DNA of 37,426 nucleotides, from the IMG/VR virus record IMGVR_UViG_3300031251_000064, positions 1-37,426 of that record, one strand, 5' to 3'. The notes beneath the pieces were generated by a model that saw nothing but the letters and a program-made list of their open reading frames with translations, did not search any database and was not told the DNA's origin. Of this stretch, positions 36,470 to 37,426 are shown one piece after another; positions within the stretch are counted from its first letter, which is position 1; each line of letters starts with the position of its first letter. The stretch comes from a virus. The position numbers and the translations under genes were made by a program.

Positions 36470-36600
36470 ATAATCCTCACATGATTTAAAAAATATTCTA
36501 TACTCCAAATTAAGATTTCTATTACTTTCCAAACAGAAAGCAAAAACATCACTTGTGTACTAATTGGTGGTGCTTCATACCAAATTGGACTTCTACTCAT
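36466..36600 (-). CDS. Small hydrophobic protein, 44 residues
   Basis: ATG 36598-36600, stop overlapping the next start (ATGA). Begins MSRSPIWYEAPPISTQVMFL and continues with a hydrophobic helix (LSVWKVIEILIWSIEYFLNH). RBS GGGGGC. Likely membrane-associated. Four-base overlap on its 3' side and a short upstream frame support coupled translation. Not recognised. Confidence 0.6.
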   Translation of the reverse strand: MSRSPIWYEAPPISTQVMFLLSVWKVIEILIWSIEYFLNHVRII

Positions 36601-36665
36601 ACCGCCCCCTTATGCTTTAGTTTCTTGCTTAGCTTCTTAAATAGAGTATTCATCATTTCTGCCAT
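36597..36665 (-). CDS. Possible tiny coupling peptide, 19-22 residues
   Basis: Frame MAEMMNTLFKKLSKKLKHKG-AV, beginning inside the end of the gene at 36653-36889 (ATG at 36663-36665, or the ATG at 36654-36656 that overlaps its TGA) and ending with a TGA that overlaps the ATG of the next gene. Basic and amphipathic. It may only carry ribosomes between two genes. Confidence 0.35.
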   Translation of the reverse strand: MAEMMNTLFKKLSKKLKHKGAV

Positions 36666-36889
36666 GATTCTTTTTCATTATCATCCATATATCGATACAT
36701 TGTAGTTGTTGTATAGGAAAGATTTGTTACTGATTCGCAAAATTGAATCATTTCTAATAAAATTGAACCTGCCATATAATATTGCTCTTTTTCTATTATT
36801 TCTTTTAATTCTTCTAATTGAAGAGCTATGCTTTCTTTTTTCTCTTTAAGATCATTTTTTTGAATTTGATAAAAACTAATAATACTCAT
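36653..36889 (-). CDS. Hypothetical coiled-coil protein, 78 residues
   Basis: ATG 36887-36889, directly abutting the TAG of the upstream gene. Helical with heptads (KNDLKEKKESIALQLEELKE-IIEKE). The C-terminal YRYMDDNEKESWQK is polar. Not recognised. Its TGA overlaps a short downstream frame. Confidence 0.65.
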   Translation of the reverse strand: MSIISFYQIQKNDLKEKKESIALQLEELKEIIEKEQYYMAGSILLEMIQFCESVTNLSYTTTTMYRYMDDNEKESWQK

Positions 36890-37069
36890 CTAACCCTTCT
36901 TTCTTTTCTTCTCGGCGAGGCAGCGTAGACATGTGACTCGCTTCCAATCTTTAGTTACTTCTGGATCATCCAAACAAGGAATATTTTCGCACTCTATCTC
37001 ATACCAGTATTCTGTGTTTGACTCTGTTGGTTCTTGTTCCCAAGATATTTTATGCACTTTCTTCTTCAC
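36890..37069 (-). CDS. Small four-cysteine protein, 59 residues
   Basis: GTG 37067-37069 behind AAGGAGAGCGA, TAG 36890-36892. The sequence KKKVHKISWEQEPTESNTEY ... CENIPC ... VTCLRCLAEKKRKKG has four Cys that could bind one zinc, and a basic tail. It lies 22 bases after the pentapeptide-repeat gene. Its leader (AAGGAGAGCGAGTG) resembles that of the pentapeptide-repeat gene (AAAGGAGAGCAAGTG), both with GTG starts. Confidence 0.68.
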   Translation of the reverse strand: MKKKVHKISWEQEPTESNTEYWYEIECENIPCLDDPEVTKDWKRVTCLRCLAEKKRKKG

Positions 37070-37091
37070 TCGCTCTCCTTCTGCCTTTTTA

Positions 37092-37426
37092 TTATTTTAA
37101 CGCCTTCGCTGCTAGTTTAATAAAAGCACCATAAGCATCTATCTCAACTTTAGAATATTTATTTTCTTTTCCTATGGTTTTGTACTCTTTCATCCACTCT
37201 TTTATCGGCTTGCAAATACAGCCAATTTTTATCCAAATTGTTTTTTCAAAATTCCATGCAAAAGCAAAGTGCTGTGAAAAGGCAAATGAGATAATATTTT
37301 TGGCTCCTTCGAGGTTGGCTCCTTCGAGGTTGGCTCCTTCGAGGTTGGCTCCTTCGAGGTTGGCTCCTTCGAGGTTGGCTCCTTCGAGGTTGGCTCCTTC
37401 GAGGTTGGCTCCTTCGAGGTTGGCTC
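37092..37426 (-). CDS. Pentapeptide-repeat protein, C-terminal part (continues from 1)
   Basis: Continuation of the gene starting at 314. After the last ANLEG unit the frame reads [20 protein letters not shown] and ends [21 protein letters not shown] with TAA at 37092-37094. The C-terminal domain ([20 protein letters not shown] and on) is of a type often fused to pentapeptide or other repeats in phage and bacterial proteins. The protein would have an N-terminal cap, a beta-helix of variable length and this helical cap. Bases 37300-37426 duplicate 1-127. Confidence 0.88.
   Translation of the reverse strand, partial: ANLEGANLEGANLEGANLEGANLEGANLEGANLEGANLEGAKNIISFAFSQHFAFAWNFEKTIWIKIGCICKPIKEWMKEYKTIGKENKYSKVEIDAYGAFIKLAAKALK
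37300..37426. repeat. 15-bp tandem repeat, right copy (127-base terminal overlap)
   Basis: Eight perfect units plus seven bases, identical to 1-127. The first base of perfect periodicity is 37300 and the overlap is exactly 127 bases, a length used as k-mer in common assemblers. It is therefore an assembly overlap of a circular contig rather than a packaged terminal repeat. Confidence 0.95.

Noticed and set aside
37125-37145. AGCACC on the plus strand inside the pentapeptide-repeat gene
   Set aside because: The second box is misplaced and the site lies antisense within a coding region with no rightward gene after it.
37300-37426. Packaged direct terminal repeat of a linear phage genome
   Set aside because: The overlap is exactly 127 bases, wholly inside a tandem repeat, and begins at the first periodic base. 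This fits an assembly overlap of a circular graph, not a biological terminus.
1-37426. Temperate phage with integrase and attachment site
   Set aside because: No tyrosine or large serine integrase is present. The HTH at 1063 and the recombinase-like HTH at 1720 alone do not establish lysogeny.

Overview
The window is a complete or nearly complete genome of a tailed double-stranded DNA phage, most likely short-tailed (podovirus-like). It carries a small/large terminase pair, portal, scaffold, HK97-type major capsid protein, head-tail adaptor, a large stabilisation or tail-hub protein, three internal/ejection-type proteins, tail-fibre proteins and a lysis cassette. No sheath, tape-measure tail module, integrase, DNA polymerase, helicase or RNA polymerase is visible. 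The host is probably a Gram-negative bacterium: Shine-Dalgarno sites are strong, promoters are sigma70-like, and the membrane proteins beside the lysis genes resemble holins and a spanin. The first 127 bases equal the last 127, so the sequence closes into a circle of 37,299 bases. The join lies inside a 15-bp tandem repeat that encodes the middle of a pentapeptide-repeat protein.

Layout. The leftward (minus) genes run from 4081 down through position 1, across the join, and on to 35960. They hold a recombination module (a RecE-like exonuclease at 2435-3238 behind a consensus sigma70 promoter, an ERF-type single-strand annealing protein at 1269-1742, and a PD-(D/E)XK nuclease at 3295-3723), two helix-turn-helix proteins, several small zinc-binding or membrane proteins, and the pentapeptide-repeat protein. 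A 766-bp intergenic region (4082-4847) separates them from the rightward genes. It has no convincing gene but carries many small stem-loops, a strong terminator and promoters, and may encode a large structured RNA. Rightward genes begin at 4848 with small hypothetical genes (4848-8923), followed by terminases (8978-10941), small structural proteins and portal (10977-14465), scaffold and capsid (14506-17492), head-tail proteins (18478-24799), internal virion proteins (25176-30705), tail fibres (30764-34121) and lysis genes (34129-35958). The two arms converge at 35958/35960 with one base between the stop codons.

The late region is heavily colonised by selfish elements: three endonuclease-VII/HNH-type genes, one GIY-YIG gene whose 3' end overlaps a tRNA-Asn-like gene, and a group I intron in the capsid gene.

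The most striking observation is a 35-base insertion (15580-15614) in the same capsid gene. It carries a stop codon and a complete group I splice guide (P1 with a U.G pair at the splice site, adjacent P10, terminal G) but no catalytic core. Precise removal restores the capsid frame. Either it is excised by a ribozyme acting in trans, possibly the intron only 77 bases downstream, or it is skipped by the ribosome, or it is a deletion relic. Other points worth following are a repeated intergenic motif (AAGCACC, seven bases, TATCAT-like) in front of late gene blocks, and the candidate large RNA.
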